Source: Pontederia crassipes (Eukaryota > Streptophyta > Magnoliopsida > Commelinales > Pontederiaceae). Taken from it: a stretch of DNA of 64,000 nt. The stretch lies in the NCBI GenBank assembly GCA_030549335.1, contig CM060191.1, forward strand, positions 58,043,947 to 58,107,946. Direction: 5' to 3'. The translations under genes and the position numbers were made by a program. The notes beneath the pieces were generated by a model. That model was not told the DNA's origin. It did not search any database and saw only the letters and a list, made by a program, of their open reading frames with translations. Positions 1 to 12,299 of the stretch are shown piece by piece (position 1 is the stretch's first letter; each line of letters begins with the position of its first letter).

Positions 1-1019
1 CATCGATAGCTAAAGTAGAAGTCTAATAATGTAGAAACTCATCAATCATTATTTTGATCACCTGCAAGATCAATGCAGGGAAAATAAAGATAGACAAACG
101 GATTGTGTCTGTGCTGATCAACTCGTGTTTGACCGTGCCACAGGGCGTGTCGTATCGAATTGGCATTACGCCGCCCTGACATGGCCCGTGCACAGCCAGG
201 TCGAGTCATGCCGAGTCGGATGACCCATTTTTTTCCCTTCAATGTTTACAATTTTCAATTTACTTATTATTATATACATAATTAAAATGTATAATATAAT
301 TTATAATACGATTATTCTATATATGACTTAGTGACTAACTACTTTAACTATTATATTATATAATAATTATATAGTTAAAATTTTAAATATGTTAACTAAC
401 TGTCATTATTAAGTAAATTTGTAAAATGAATAATTAACTTATACTTTATGTGTAATATTAATTGGTAACTATTAATAAATATAGTAAATAATAAATAGTA
501 ATATATTATATATAATTTATTGTATAATTCATAATAGTAGAATATCATATTAGTTATTAGTATAAGTCTATTAGTAGTGTCATAGTATAGGTAGAAAGTA
601 CTAATTTACTATATACTAAAGTAGTAATGGACACCGAGATCTATGTGCTTTAGCTATTTTAGTCTACGTCAACAAGAGTTTTATTATTATTTATTCTTAT
701 GAAATAAGAAAAAATGTAATTTTTTTAAAAAAAAATTAAAACTACATGTCTACAACATAAATTTTATGAAGGAGGCGTCCTTTTCATCATCAACTTCCAT
801 GTATGATAATATGGATTTCTAACATTGTGTCTAGATATCTATATCAAATCAATCTTTAAGGAATATACAAACCTCCATCGACCTAGAATTCTTCTCTCAT
901 CCAAAATGATAGTACCTACAAAAAAAATATTTTGACGCCACTGTAGACATAGGATCAGTTAAAAGATTCCAAATTAAGGCAGAGAGAATTGAATGCATAT
1001 GACCATTTAATCTTCACTA
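1..1019. other. AT-rich intergenic sequence, no gene recognised
   Basis: Positions 1-240 hold a moderately GC-rich stretch (about 100-235). It is rich in short words such as gtgcc, cgtg and gagtc, which resemble the subterminal regions of plant hAT elements, and the hAT transposase relic lies just to the right. From 240 to about 1020 the sequence is very AT-rich, with no coding frame of note. Nothing else is supported here. Confidence 0.5.
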
Positions 1020-2720
1020 GGTCAAAACATCGATATCACTATCAACCTTGCAATTCATTATACAAAGGGGCAGCTAAACTAGATGAACTTTCATCCTAAC
1101 TTCTTGATGTGTCCTTCTTAATAGAAGATATGAATTTAAAAATTGATTTATTATTACAAGGTCTGGATACTACCGTTGGACGTGATGAAGATGCTTGCTC
1201 TCTACGTACACAAAATTTTGCTTCATAAATATTATATAATCCATTTATTATATTTTCATAATAATAATTTGGATTAATAAAATCATTAGTTTGTAATTTA
1301 GGATGATTTAATGTTCGAGAAAATAATTCTTAATCTCTCTTATGTACCATTTAGGACCAGATCCTTTATATTTAGGATCTATTATCATTGCTAAAATTTT
1401 TATGATGGTAAACTATTTCAATATTATAAAAAAATGATGCTATCAAATAAATTATTTCATAAAATTCATTTGATAATTCGCATTTTTCATTAAATGAATT
1501 TATCATTTCTTGAAGTTGATTAATTATTAAATGTGAAGTAGGGGAGTAAATGACATATAATTCTAAATTAGCATTGTAAAAAATTTGTAATAGTTCCATA
1601 ACTGTGTTAGCAACATCTCATTCCAAATCAATAATTCAAGCTGCTATACATGGTATCACAATCAAAATATAATTATCGAGTGAATGTCTAAATTGAATAC
1701 AAAATTTAAGCATTTTATAAGTACTATTTCATCTTGTAGAAACATGAATGTTCAATTTTTTATATGAAATATTATAAGGATGACAAAATTCTTTAAATGT
1801 TTGTCTTCTAGGTCAAGGGAATGTAAATTTACAATTACTGCTATAAGATTTTCAAGTACTCTAACAACTACTTTTAATAATTTTTTAACACATAAGTTAA
1901 TAACATTATATGCACATCTTTGATGAAAAAGTAAAGGAAGATTTAATCTTTGAATTAAAATTGTACAACATAATTATTAACACTTGCATTATCAAGAGTA
2001 AGAAATAGAATTTTATCTTTAACACCATATTCGTTAATTACTTTTTTATCACGTTTGCGATTCGCAAATCATTATGAGGACGTTTAATTTTTTTAAAATT
2101 CAATAATTCTTTTTTCACTACACAATTTGTATCAATCCAATGAAATGTAACGCATAAAAACCAATCACCATTTAAAGAAGTCCATTTGTCACTAGTAAAG
2201 CTAAACATGAATTTAGAATTTAAAAATAATTAATTAGCTCATTTTTTACGATATAATTTAATTGAATCTACTTTAACAATTTTCTACTAACATTTCTAAA
2301 AGCACCTTGTACATAATTTTGTTCATAATATAAAATTTTTTCATCTTCATCAAATGTATATAACATTTATGCATGTATAACGTATCTTGCTAAATCTTCA
2401 CACATATTTTTTTAATTATAAATAAATAAAGAGCTCCCAGCAGTGTCACGATCAACTAGTTGAGTTTGTTACACCCGCAAAAAAATATTCTCTAATTGTT
2501 ATAAAGTGTGATTCTTTATCTTTTTTTGTATCATTTTTATCTATATTTTTTTATCAAAATAATTCTAAACTTCACTAGTTAATTTTGCTATTCTTTTTTT
2601 TACCTATTACCCCACCTTGTGCGAGAGCATCTAAACTTGACGGAAATGTAGGTGTCGCTCTTGCACCATCTCCTTCGGAACTTGAAGAACTTGTAGCAAT
2701 ATTATGATTATGAGGATAGG
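1020..2720 (-). pseudogene. Decayed hAT-superfamily transposase
   Basis: Read on the minus strand, broken frames preserve the order of landmarks of plant BED-type hAT transposases. Near 2205-2150 there is a segment reading SDKWTSLNGDWF, the family's 'SD.W' block before the catalytic core. Near 2015-1980 lies a segment ending LTLDNASVNN, the usual LTxDNAsxN motif. At 1599-1372 a longer open stretch has FYNANLEL...YSPTSHLIINQL, typical of the region before the C-terminal part. Near 1370-1340 DPKYKGSGPKW follows, and a degenerate dimerisation-like segment runs to about 1120. Many stop codons and frameshifts separate these pieces, so no active transposase can be made. Terminal inverted repeats and an 8-bp duplication were looked for but could not be assigned. 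The family call rests on motif recognition by eye. Confidence 0.7.
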
Positions 2721-4195
2721 ATAATTAATGTAGGTAGTTGAAGTAATTGGGCGGTTGGTTGTCGTAGTTTTCACACATATGTTTGTGCTGATAAAGAATT
2801 AGAATTAGTATCACTATTAGTAGCATATGTTGTACCATATGGATATGTAGGTTATCCATAAGGTGAATAAGCATGATCACTATATAAACGATATTGATCC
2901 ATTGCAAGCATAATTGATTTTCAATAGTAATAACAATTCAAAAAACAGAATGCCTTCAAATAAATATAATAAATTAGTAATATATATTATACAATCAACA
3001 ATTATATATAAGAATAAGATTATAAAAGAAAATATTGAGATTTGAGAGACTAAGAGGGAAAGAGAGAGTTAAGAGAGCGGAGACTTTGAGAGAGTAACTG
3101 AGCAGCCCAACACAGACCTAACATGAAGGCCGTACTCAGGCCAACCCACCGCGGGTCCATCCGAAAGTTCATCTTTAAGAGGAAATAATAACCCATGAGC
3201 TTCACAACCCAATAGGTGAAATGTAAATCAATGGATAGGTAGCAACAATAAAAAAGCATGTGGTCAATGTGAATATAATCATAATCATCAATGAGATAAA
3301 TCGAATGGATAGAAATCAATGTTATGCTTTGATAATAATCAATAAAAATAGATCAACATTATGCTCTGATTAATATAATGCTGATGAGGATTAATACTTT
3401 TGATCAATAGTTCATTTATGCAATGATATCTTTGCCATGTGATGTTATTTATGAACAGTTTGGTTACAACGAAATGTCATGTATAAATGTCAATAATTAT
3501 GCACACCATGATATTTATCCTTACTAAAGAGGAGGATATCTTATTTCATCACACAAGAGGAAGAAATTGTGTAATGATGACAAGTCTGAACTCATGCCCA
3601 ACAATGTGATGCTATGCTATGCAATGATCTTTCTTCAATTTGTAACATGTGCACTCAAACTTTTGTCTTTATTAATAAATTAAATTATCATCATCGTCCA
3701 AATTAGAACTTCTAATCGAATTATGCAATGGCAAAACTTTAGACTATGGCATCAAATGGAAACATATATATAGCATATGATGGATCATAAAAAATATAAT
3801 AATCAATTAAAAATCTAAACAACACATTTATTTCGATGGAGGTCGAGTTGAGTTTGACCCGAGCCAGATTCTGGGTGTTCAACAGCTCGGCCACAACTCG
3901 AACTGAGCACATTACATACAGGGGACAAGCACTAAATATCTAATTTTAGAGTTTATATCAATGTGAAAAATACTTTAAAAGAGATTAAAAGATAACCATA
4001 AAATTTACAATAATTTAATAAATTAAAATCAATTCCCTTAAACTAGAATTTCATCCAAAAAAGTTGTAGGGATTTTATTTCTTATATGTAAATATATTTT
4101 CATATTGTTAATTCATGAATTATTCTGTATATATAATTTTGAATGATTTAATACTTTTTCTTTGAGCACTTGTTGATATATTTAAAATTTTAGTG
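2721..4195. other. AT-rich intergenic sequence
   Basis: No gene was recognised. Around 3100-3180 and 3840-3910 there are short GC-richer islands (for example gacccgagccagattctggg) that look like pieces of old DNA transposons, possibly belonging to the neighbouring hAT relic, but I could not pair them into terminal repeats. Short open frames here have no recognisable content. Confidence 0.4.
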
Positions 4196-4198
4196 TTA

Positions 4199-5002
4199 GG
4201 TTTTGTTTGGATTGGGGTATTTGAAGGGGTGGGGTGGGATATGGAGGAATGAAACTAAATAAACCTTGTTTGGTTATATTTTTTATTTAAGTTATAACCG
4301 GTGGGATGGAATAGTTAAATCTTTCAAATATCACATTTTTCATTTCATCAAATTGGTAGGAAAAGGAGGAATAGATAATTTTAGACCAAATTAACTCTCT
4401 TTAAATTATTTCTCTTATTACCAAATTAAATCACTTCTCTCTCCTCTTTCTCTCTTCCAATCTATCATTTTTTATTTTTTTAAGATAGATGAATAAAGTT
4501 GTTCAAAAAAAATAAAAAAGAAAATAAATTAAGTGGTAAAGTAATTATTTATTATTCATTATATATCAAATAAAAATAAAAATTTCATTTAAAATAAACA
4601 TAAATATACTAGTTAAATATAATACTAATATAATATATTCAACTAGATCGGGACGTAAAATCCAGATTCAATCCAGACCCGACCCGGACGAATCTCAAGA
4701 AAATGAGACCTAATCCTGACTAATTGTCCATCGGGTCGGGAAAAAAATTAAAAAATATGAGCCGATGTGGACGACCTGCTTGTCCCGGCCCATGCTCACT
4801 CTTAGTTAACCATTATAAATACTTCAAATATATAATGAAGAGTAAAAATGATCTTTATACAAATAAAAATATTTATTATCTCACATCTTATATAATTTAT
4901 TATTCAAACATGATTTTTCTAATGACACACCACAGTTCAACACCCCATCACTTGCCACGCCCTATATCCTATTCCTCTATTAGTTAGTTGTCAAATAAAC
5001 CC
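4199..5002. mobile_element. Possible PIF/Harbinger-like non-autonomous element
   Basis: The segment begins GGTTTTGTTTG and ends CAAATAAACCC. As inverted repeats these match at 9 of 11 positions. Both ends are flanked by TTA (4196-4198 and 5003-5005), the 3-bp target-site duplication typical of PIF/Harbinger and Tourist-like elements. The 'GGGTTTGTTTGG' type terminus is common in plant elements of this superfamily. The interior is AT-rich with a small GC-richer island at about 4650-4800 and no transposase frame. The inverted repeat is short and imperfect, so the boundary call is moderate. Confidence 0.45.
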
Positions 5003-5097
5003 TTAATATTTATATTTTATTTATAAAATTAAATGTGGTAGCAATTCCAGAACACTATTTAAAAAATTAATCTAATACTATTTTTTAAATAAATAAA

Positions 5098-5138
5098 TCG
5101 GCTTAAAAGTAATCAAATAATGGTTACTTTTAAGCCGA
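5098..5138. repeat. Perfect 15-bp inverted repeat (hairpin) upstream of cyclin copy 1
   Basis: TCGGCTTAAAAGTAA at 5098-5112 is followed, after an 11-base spacer, by its exact reverse complement ending at 5138. It sits about 600 bp upstream of the cyclin start codon. It may be the remnant of a small MITE or simply a palindrome; no coding content is present. Confidence 0.7.
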
Positions 5139-5339
5139 AAAGCCAATCTGATCTTAACTATTTATAATTTTAATATCATAATATGGATAAAATTTTCTCT
5201 TTAAAACATATTTTGTTCGCCGTTATACTTTATCTCTAATAACAGATATCATAATTGAATTGTTTGTCCCAGCCAGTCCCGCCTACAAAACGATGAAACA
5301 AAATTCCCGAATTTAAAACGCATTACCCCCAAATTGGAA

Positions 5340-5721
5340 AGGGAAAACAAAAGACCAAATGAGACCGCGCCAATTTCGAATCCGCATCCCCGCGGCGCGC
5401 CTTACCAAAAAAAAAAAAAAAGAAAAAAAAAACATCCCGAAACTGCTTGACAGGAAAAAAAAGCAAAAAATCTAAAAATCTTTGCGCCCTCTCCCTCTCC
5501 CTCTCCCTCCCTCGCGCTCGAGCTCTCGGTTCCTTCTTTCGAAAACAAAAAAATAAAAAAATGGCGATCTTTCCCCCCTTCTCAGTTTCCCTTCCCCTCC
5601 TACAAACACCCCCCTTATCCACTCCTCCCTCTCTCACAGACACAATCATCTCTCTACGAGCGCCTTCTACTTCCGATCCCTCTGCAGAGCGAGGCGAGAG
5701 GCAGGAGAGGAGGCGCTGCTC
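5340..5721 (+). promoter_or_regulatory. Promoter-proximal region and 5' UTR of cyclin A3 copy 1
   Basis: This region holds a GC-rich block at about 5371-5402 containing ccccgcggcgcg, then A-rich and CT-rich tracts leading to the ATG at 5722. The same order of motifs (accgcgc, AT-rich spacer, ccccgcggcgcg) precedes cyclin copy 2 at about 16770-16815, so the block has been retained since the duplication. No clear TATA box and no perfect E2F site was found. The sequence gcgccaattt is only E2F-like. The transcription start is unknown. Confidence 0.45.
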
Positions 5722-7673
5722 ATGGCTGACAAGGAAAACTGCCCGCCCCGCCTCACCCGCGCCGCCGCCAAGAGGGCCGCGATGACCGCCCGCTCCAATG
5801 AATCCTCGGCCGCCGTCGAGCAGCCTCCGGCCAAGAGGAAGCGCGTGGCCTTGAGCGAGCTGCCCGCCCTGTCCAACGTCTCGCTTCGCCCCTCCCCTGG
5901 TGTATCCACTCCGCCCCCTTACAAGCCCCAGAGGTCCAAGGTGAAGAGAAGGGAGCCCAAGACGCCGGAGGTGTCGGAGGAGGAGAAGGCAGCTTCCGAT
6001 TTCGATCTCGTACCCGTCGCCTCTGTGGACGCCACAGTCGGCGACGCCGATTCCGGGGAAGATGATCCCCAGATGACCGCGCAATGTGTCTCCGATATCT
6101 ATCAGTACCTTAGATCAATCGAGGTTAGTCGTTTCTCGATCCAGAGAGATAACCATAGAAGCTCTGATTTGTTGTTTTGTAATGTATCCGATGGTCAGCA
6201 GAAGGAACGAAAAAGAAACAGACATTTCCTTCAGGTTGGATTTGAAATGGTACTGAAAGCTGTCTTCTTGTCACGATTTAGGCGGAACCGAAAAAGAGGC
6301 CGTTGACTTGCTACATTGAGAAGGTTCAGAAGGATGTCACAGCAAACATGAGGGGTATCCTGGTGGATTGGTTGGTTGAGGTTGCCGAGGAGTACAAGCT
6401 TGTATCGGATACCCTTTACCTCACGGTCTCCTACATCGACAGGTTTCTTTCGCACAATGCAATTGGTCGGCAGAGGCTGCAGCTTCTTGGAGTATCGTCA
6501 ATGCTCATTGCATCGTGAGTCATTTGTGTTCGGATCTACAACTTTGTTTGAATATTCAATAACGCATTGTTCAGTCGGTGATCTGCTCGTGCAGGAAGTA
6601 TGAAGAGATCACCCCTCCACATGTTGAGGATTTCTGTTACATAACTGACAATACTTACACAAAACAAGAGGTAATTGTGGGTGTTCATGTCTATGATTGT
6701 TGTCTTAATTTGTTCGTCTGGAATCCTTTAATGATGTCATTTGTTCTTTAAGTTTAGGTGGTGAAGATGGAGAGTGATATATTGAAGTTTCTTAAGTTTG
6801 AGATGGGAAATCCTACCATCCGAACCTTTCTACGGTAATGGTTTTGCTATTACAGCTTGAATCCTTCACCATACGTCTTTCATCTCCTTTACTGTCGTCG
6901 TGTATGGATTTCTAGTAGTATGATCATTTTGAGATATTTCATTAAGCTGATACCTTCTTGATTTTGTTTTTGCAGGCGATTTGTAAAAGCTGGAGAAGAG
7001 GACGGGGAAGTAAGTGTATTACTTTTTTTTTTCCTTGTATACTCGTTCAAAATTTTATTCATGTTACTGATGTATGCCTATGTGGTTTTATGCAGTATCC
7101 AAGTCTGCAATTGGATTTCTTGGCAAGTTACCTCGCTGAATTAAGTTTGCTTGACTATGGTTGCCTTCAATTCTTGCCATCATTAGTTGCTGCTTCTGCT
7201 GTTTTTGTTTCAAGATTCACAATGAACCCAGAAAACTATCCTTGGGTGAGAGCCTGCTGTTCTTTGGAGGAATTCTATCTTAATTCTTTGAATTTTTACG
7301 ACTAACATTCATGTATTATGTCAATAGAATAAACAGCTGCAAGAGTCTACTGGTTACAAGGTTTCCGAGCTAAAGGATTGTGTCCATGCTATCCATGATT
7401 TGCAATTGAACAAGAAGTATTCATCCTTAATGGCTATCAAAGAAAAGTACAAGCAGCATAGGGTATGATCTTGTTAAATAATAATAAAAATTGTTTGGTG
7501 TCCATGCTCTGCACTATTAGTTTTAAATTCTAAATGCATCTGGGCTTGCACTCCCTTGTGCCGAGAAATTGAACTGACCTTAGCATGTTTCTTTTCTACA
7601 GTTCAAATGCGTATCAGCTTTGCTTCCTCCACCTGAGATTCCTGCCATGTATTTCAAAGATTTGAAAGATTGA
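5722..7673 (+). CDS. CYCA3: Cyclin A3-type, copy 1 (8 exons, 392 aa)
   Basis: A mitotic/S-phase A-type cyclin that binds and activates cyclin-dependent kinases in the nucleus. Exons by GT/AG junctions: 5722-6123, 6282-6514, 6595-6670, 6758-6834, 6976-7009, 7096-7245, 7328-7462, 7602-7673. Frames join without a break to a TGA at 7671. The N-terminus (about residues 1-134) starts [20 protein letters not shown] and contains a basic KRKR stretch followed by [12 protein letters not shown], a destruction-box-like RxxL. The cyclin box opens with [18 protein letters not shown], the A-type signature, and continues through [12 protein letters not shown] to the C-terminal cyclin fold ([13 protein letters not shown]...). 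Length and exon structure fit plant CYCA3 proteins. The start is chosen because MADKEN is conserved in the second copy and lies in a good context after a CT-rich leader. The tandem paralogue is about 9.5 kb downstream. Exact subtype numbering is not resolved. Confidence 0.93.
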
Positions 7674-9071
7674 TCTTCCTCGGAAACATAATGGCCATAC
7701 TAAAACTGGAAATTCAGTCCCAGTCAGCTGGAATCACAGTAAATGGTGATATCTTACCGATGAGGCTAAAGCTCATGTTTTGACATGCAGTTCTGAAACT
7801 AATTTAGTGGGTAACCACTGGTTAGTTCTGCAAAGGAATCCTGCAAACATCACCGTCAACATTTTTGTGCTAACTCAGGCATACGATTAGTTAGGTGGTC
7901 AACACATTTTGTTTTCAGCTAAAGGAATCTGTGTATCATACGCCTCTTGCAACTATATGATTCCATAATCCCTTTTATCTTCGTTTAATGTTGATATGTA
8001 GCAGTCAACATAATTTTTTTTAAACTCTAGGCTTTTTATATCTTATGATTAAGCAAGGATTAAAGATTCATTTGTTATACCATTTTATTATACTTGAGGA
8101 GCCACATAAAAAGGATAAATTCACCAATATTGCCAAGTTTTATATTTGGGTAGTTTTTATGTAAACTACATTTCACTGTTCATGACTTTATGGTTAAGAC
8201 TCCATGGACCTCGTTTTTGTCTCATAATGAACTTCACCTTATATAATTAGTAAAATTAAGAAACTTGTATTGCAGGGGCATAAATATGTGTTTAGCCTTT
8301 TGGGTACTTATACCTTCTAAAAAGGATGTCATCTGCACGAGAGGATTTTTTTAGTTGCATTTCAATTCCCGCGTATCAACATAACATACTCTAATATTTG
8401 GCCATGCAAATTTTTATCACAAGCAAATAAATTGATATCAAACATTTTAATGATATCAATTTGATGAGTTACAAGGATTAATTTCAAAATCCAAATTATT
8501 AATATTTGTAAATATATTTGACTAATCAATTGAATTCAATTTTTTAATGTTCCTTTTTAAAAAGAATGTATCAATTGTGGATAATTTTTTTGCAAAATAA
8601 ATAGTTTAAAACAAATGTTAATGTAATTTAAGTAATTAGTAAGAATATTTAAGCAAAATGAAATTAACTAACTCATTCATAATTTGAACACTTCATACTT
8701 TGAATAATATTGAACTCAGTAATGTTTTCTTCAATATAGAATTATAATTTTTCAATTTTAACATATATGATAGTACTAATGATAGCTAAGAATGATTTTT
8801 TAATAATCAAAGGTGCAATGAGATTTTCTTACATGTTTGATGCAAATAAAATTATGTGAAAAAAAATTGTCAACCTTAATTGGGTTATGTTATGAAATTT
8901 CTCTTCAATGTTTAATGACATATCGACTAGGTTCATTTTGAATCTCGAGTCAATTTGTTACACATAGAAGCTTTTGAATTGCGTTTATAGTATATTTATA
9001 TTTGCACCTACACCACAACTTTTTTGACTTGCAAGTAACTAATCCTAATGGAAATGAAAAGATTTTCATAA
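7674..9071. other. 3' flank of cyclin copy 1 and AT-rich intergenic DNA
   Basis: The first 300 or so bases after the stop still resemble the 3' flank of cyclin copy 2 (shared tgatcttcct and gttaggtggtcaa words), so the duplication covered part of the 3' untranslated region. From about 8000 onward the DNA is AT-rich and no gene or element is recognised. Confidence 0.55.
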
Positions 9072-9080
9072 TATTTGAAT

Positions 9081-9949
9081 GGATTTAATGGGGATCATAC
9101 GCCTACGCCTAGCGCCCACCATTGGATCTAATCCAACGGTGGACGCTGCTCACTTTTTTTCATCACTTTTGATGCGGAAGGATGGCCGACGTCGGCGGTG
9201 CACGACGGGGAGGAACGGCGAGGGAGACGAACGACGGGGAGGAAGAGAAGAGGAGGCTGAGGGCAGGGTCGTCGGGGGATAGGAGATTCGCCGTCGCCGA
9301 GCTCTCTCTCTTGTGCGCGATCTTCGGTAGCTTGCCTCGTCGTCGATCAAAGAGAAAGGGGGAGAGAAGATCGCGGCCTTCGCCTTGCCGGATCCCGATC
9401 GGCCGCCCGCGCCTCGTCGCCGACGATGGGCGAACAAAGAGAAAGGGGGATAGATCGGATCTAGCAGTCATTGCCGCCTAGCCCCTCACGCATCGTCGCC
9501 GCCTAGCCGGTCGCACCTCGTCGCCGCCGTCGCCTCGCAGCTGCCATCGTCGTCGTCGCCTCCCGTCCGATCTACACGTCATGCAGCGGATCCGCCACCT
9601 GGAGGCCAGAGAACGCCGCCTCGCGGTAGATCCCGATGGCCGCCGCCTGATCCATCGCCTGGCGACCAGATCAGGTCGCGACCGGCATAGATCGCCTGGC
9701 GGCAGATCAAGTGGACCAGATCAGGCCGCGTCCGACACAGATCGCTTGGCGGCCGATCAGGTGACGGCCGACCACATTGCAAAACTGGGAAAGAGAGAGG
9801 GGCGGCCAGATCTGGAGAGGAAGAGGAAGAGCATAGCTTAGGAGATCGCCGCCGGAGAGATCATCACCGGAGGAGAGAGCGCCGGAGGGAGGCCCACCGT
9901 CCGATTTAATCGGACGGTGAAGGGCAGGCGTATGACCCCCATTAAATCC
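9081..9949. mobile_element. Non-autonomous Mutator-like element (869 bp) with 9-bp TSD
   Basis: The element starts GGATTTAATGGGGATCATAC and ends with the near-perfect inverted copy (one mismatch in about 24 bp). It is flanked by an exact 9-bp direct repeat, TATTTGAAT, at 9072-9080 and 9950-9958. A 9-bp TSD is the hallmark of Mutator-like elements. Just inside each end is a small palindrome (around 9118-9143 and 9895-9920, each containing a CC..CCAACGGTGG or CCACCGTCCG type arm). The interior is strongly GC-rich (gccgccg, cctcgtcg words), in sharp contrast to the AT-rich surroundings, and encodes no transposase. The open frames in it are frequent on both strands because of base composition. 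The GC-rich interior could include captured gene sequence (Pack-MULE) but I recognise no protein. Confidence 0.85.
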
Positions 9950-9958
9950 TATTTGAAT

Positions 9959-12299
9959 TTTGGTGACAATTTGTTTAAAATCATTGCATTACAATAAGTG
10001 TCATGGTCTTGTTTCAATCCAACTTGTTTTTTTTTCAAATATACTTTAAAAACATATTATAAGCTGACACTTACTATAATACTTCAACAAACAAAATATA
10101 CTATTTGTAGCTTTTTTATGAGTTTCAAAAAATTATAATTCTCATTAAATTTTACCATTTTTTAAAGAAGTGATATTTTGTAGCATATTTACTAATTCAT
10201 TTGGTTATGGAATATTGACCTTGAAAATTTGTTTGTCATTGTGTTAGAAGTTATATTTCCACTAGTTTGAAATTGTTTTTGTTTTCAGTTTTTTAGAAGT
10301 TTGTTCAAAAGAAATTTTCTTTCACTAGACTCAGAGACAACTAGTGTATTTAAAGTGGGTGCATCTAGTTTTCTTTCCATTATATAAAGTTAAAACTTGC
10401 CTTTGTTCTTGTGGATTCAATTCAAATTGTCATATAGTATGTAAGATTTGATTAAGGATGAAGATATTTGTATTGCAATTTGGCTCTTTAGGAGTTTGCT
10501 TTAAGTAATTGTTTTATTCAATTCATGTATTCGTTTGATTAGCTCTTCTTTAATTTATTGAAAAAAAAACAATATTATTATTTTTGCATGGCTTTTGTAG
10601 GATTTTCATCTTTGAAAATGGGTTTTGATATAGTGGTTGAGGCTTTGATAAAATTATGGGTTTCCAATCTTGATTTTGATTTGCATTTGGAGTTAGTTGA
10701 TATGATTCTCCTAATAATAGAAAAAGGGTGGTTTATATATTCTCATAAAATTCAGATGAGGTTTTGAATTATAATTCTCTAATATCTTAATTAGATCCAC
10801 TTGTTTATATTGTTAAAGTAGTAAAATAAAAGTTTGAGAGGCATGCCCCTGATTTTCACATAGGTCACACCACAATTTATGAGTATGAACCATAATAACT
10901 TGAAATGATAATTTTATTTTTTTAAAAAATATTTTGATTCTTTTGAACAACCATACATGTATTAATTGATTAAATTAACATTTTTAGATTGGCTCCTCAT
11001 ATTTGGCCTTCTAACTCTTTCATGTATGACATAATATTTGCTAAATTCTCAATTATTGTTATGGCTTCATCATAATAAGTTGTAGCAAATATACCCAAAG
11101 ATATTATTCAAAATAATTGAGGTAAGATTCTGATGATCTATGAAAGTAGTTCAAAAGTTGGCATTGCTCAAATTCATGTTGTGGGTAAGAGGTAGACAAT
11201 ACTTGATACATTTTATATGCTTCTTGTAAACTTTTCATATTCAATTGATATAAATTTTATTTATAAGCTTAGAAGTTTCGCTAGGTGGAAAGAATCATGT
11301 TAAAAATGTTACATCAAGTATTTCTTAGGTTTGAACTTTTTAAGGATTGAGGGTCTCTTCGCATATTCTGACTTTACCTTTTTTAAAAGATGAAAATAGC
11401 CTCATGTAAATAGTTTAAGTTATAACATTATTAAATTAAAGTGTTTACGCATTTCCTTCAAATTGTCTAGATGTTGAGTTGGGTTTTTAGTAGTTGTATC
11501 ATTGGAATACAACCAAGTTGAAGTTGAAAGCAAACCTTTGAGATGGCATGTGCTATAACAATTCAGCAAATGTTATGGGTACACCGAATGATCCTTCAAC
11601 CATTTAAGTTGCTTAGGTTAGCAATAGATGACTCATCCATCATCATAATTGAATTAGGATTGGCTTTTTCTCTCTGCATTGATTATAAATGCACTTCTTG
11701 ATCACAAGGATACTTGGACTAATGTTAACTCTTGGGTTCAATTGTTGATCAAGTGGTAGCTTATCAACTCTAAATTCTAAATCCAACTTGATTGTTGTGA
11801 TGGTCTAATGTATTTAAAAAATGACAAGTGACATTAAAAATGAAAATTAATTGATCTTTGAACAAATTTTTGTAATCCTTTTCTTCTAAATATTATTAAA
11901 TTTATAATAACATAATTTCTCTTAAGATGACTCAAATCTCGATATGCACTAAAAAACAAAAAAAAGTAGCACAGAAGAAAATAAAACTAGAAACAACAAA
12001 TACAAAAATTTCAAAGTTATGGTTGATTAGAATGATATAAATAGTTATAGGAAGAGCTTAACCAATAAAAATAACTTGTCATGACATATGAATTGAAAAT
12101 TTATCAATAATGGTATTAAAATTTTAATGTGACATGTATTACATAGGTCATGAAGTTTTCAAATAATCATACAGAAAATATGTGATCATATGTAGACAAT
12201 ATAAAATTGAGAAAATAAAAAATTAAACATGTAATCACCAAAGTTTCTCAAAAGAGAATCACAATAATAGACAAATTAGTCCGGGAAAAAAGTTTATAC
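9959..12299. other. AT-rich intergenic sequence
   Basis: I see no gene, RNA or delimited element in this stretch. It is AT-rich throughout with only short, featureless open frames. It probably includes unrecognised retroelement sequence adjoining the gypsy relic on its right. Confidence 0.45.

Noticed and set aside
5323..6084. 253-codon antisense frame across cyclin exon 1
   Set aside because: It is a shadow of a GC-rich exon and its CT-rich leader. The plus-strand cyclin with conserved splice sites explains the region.
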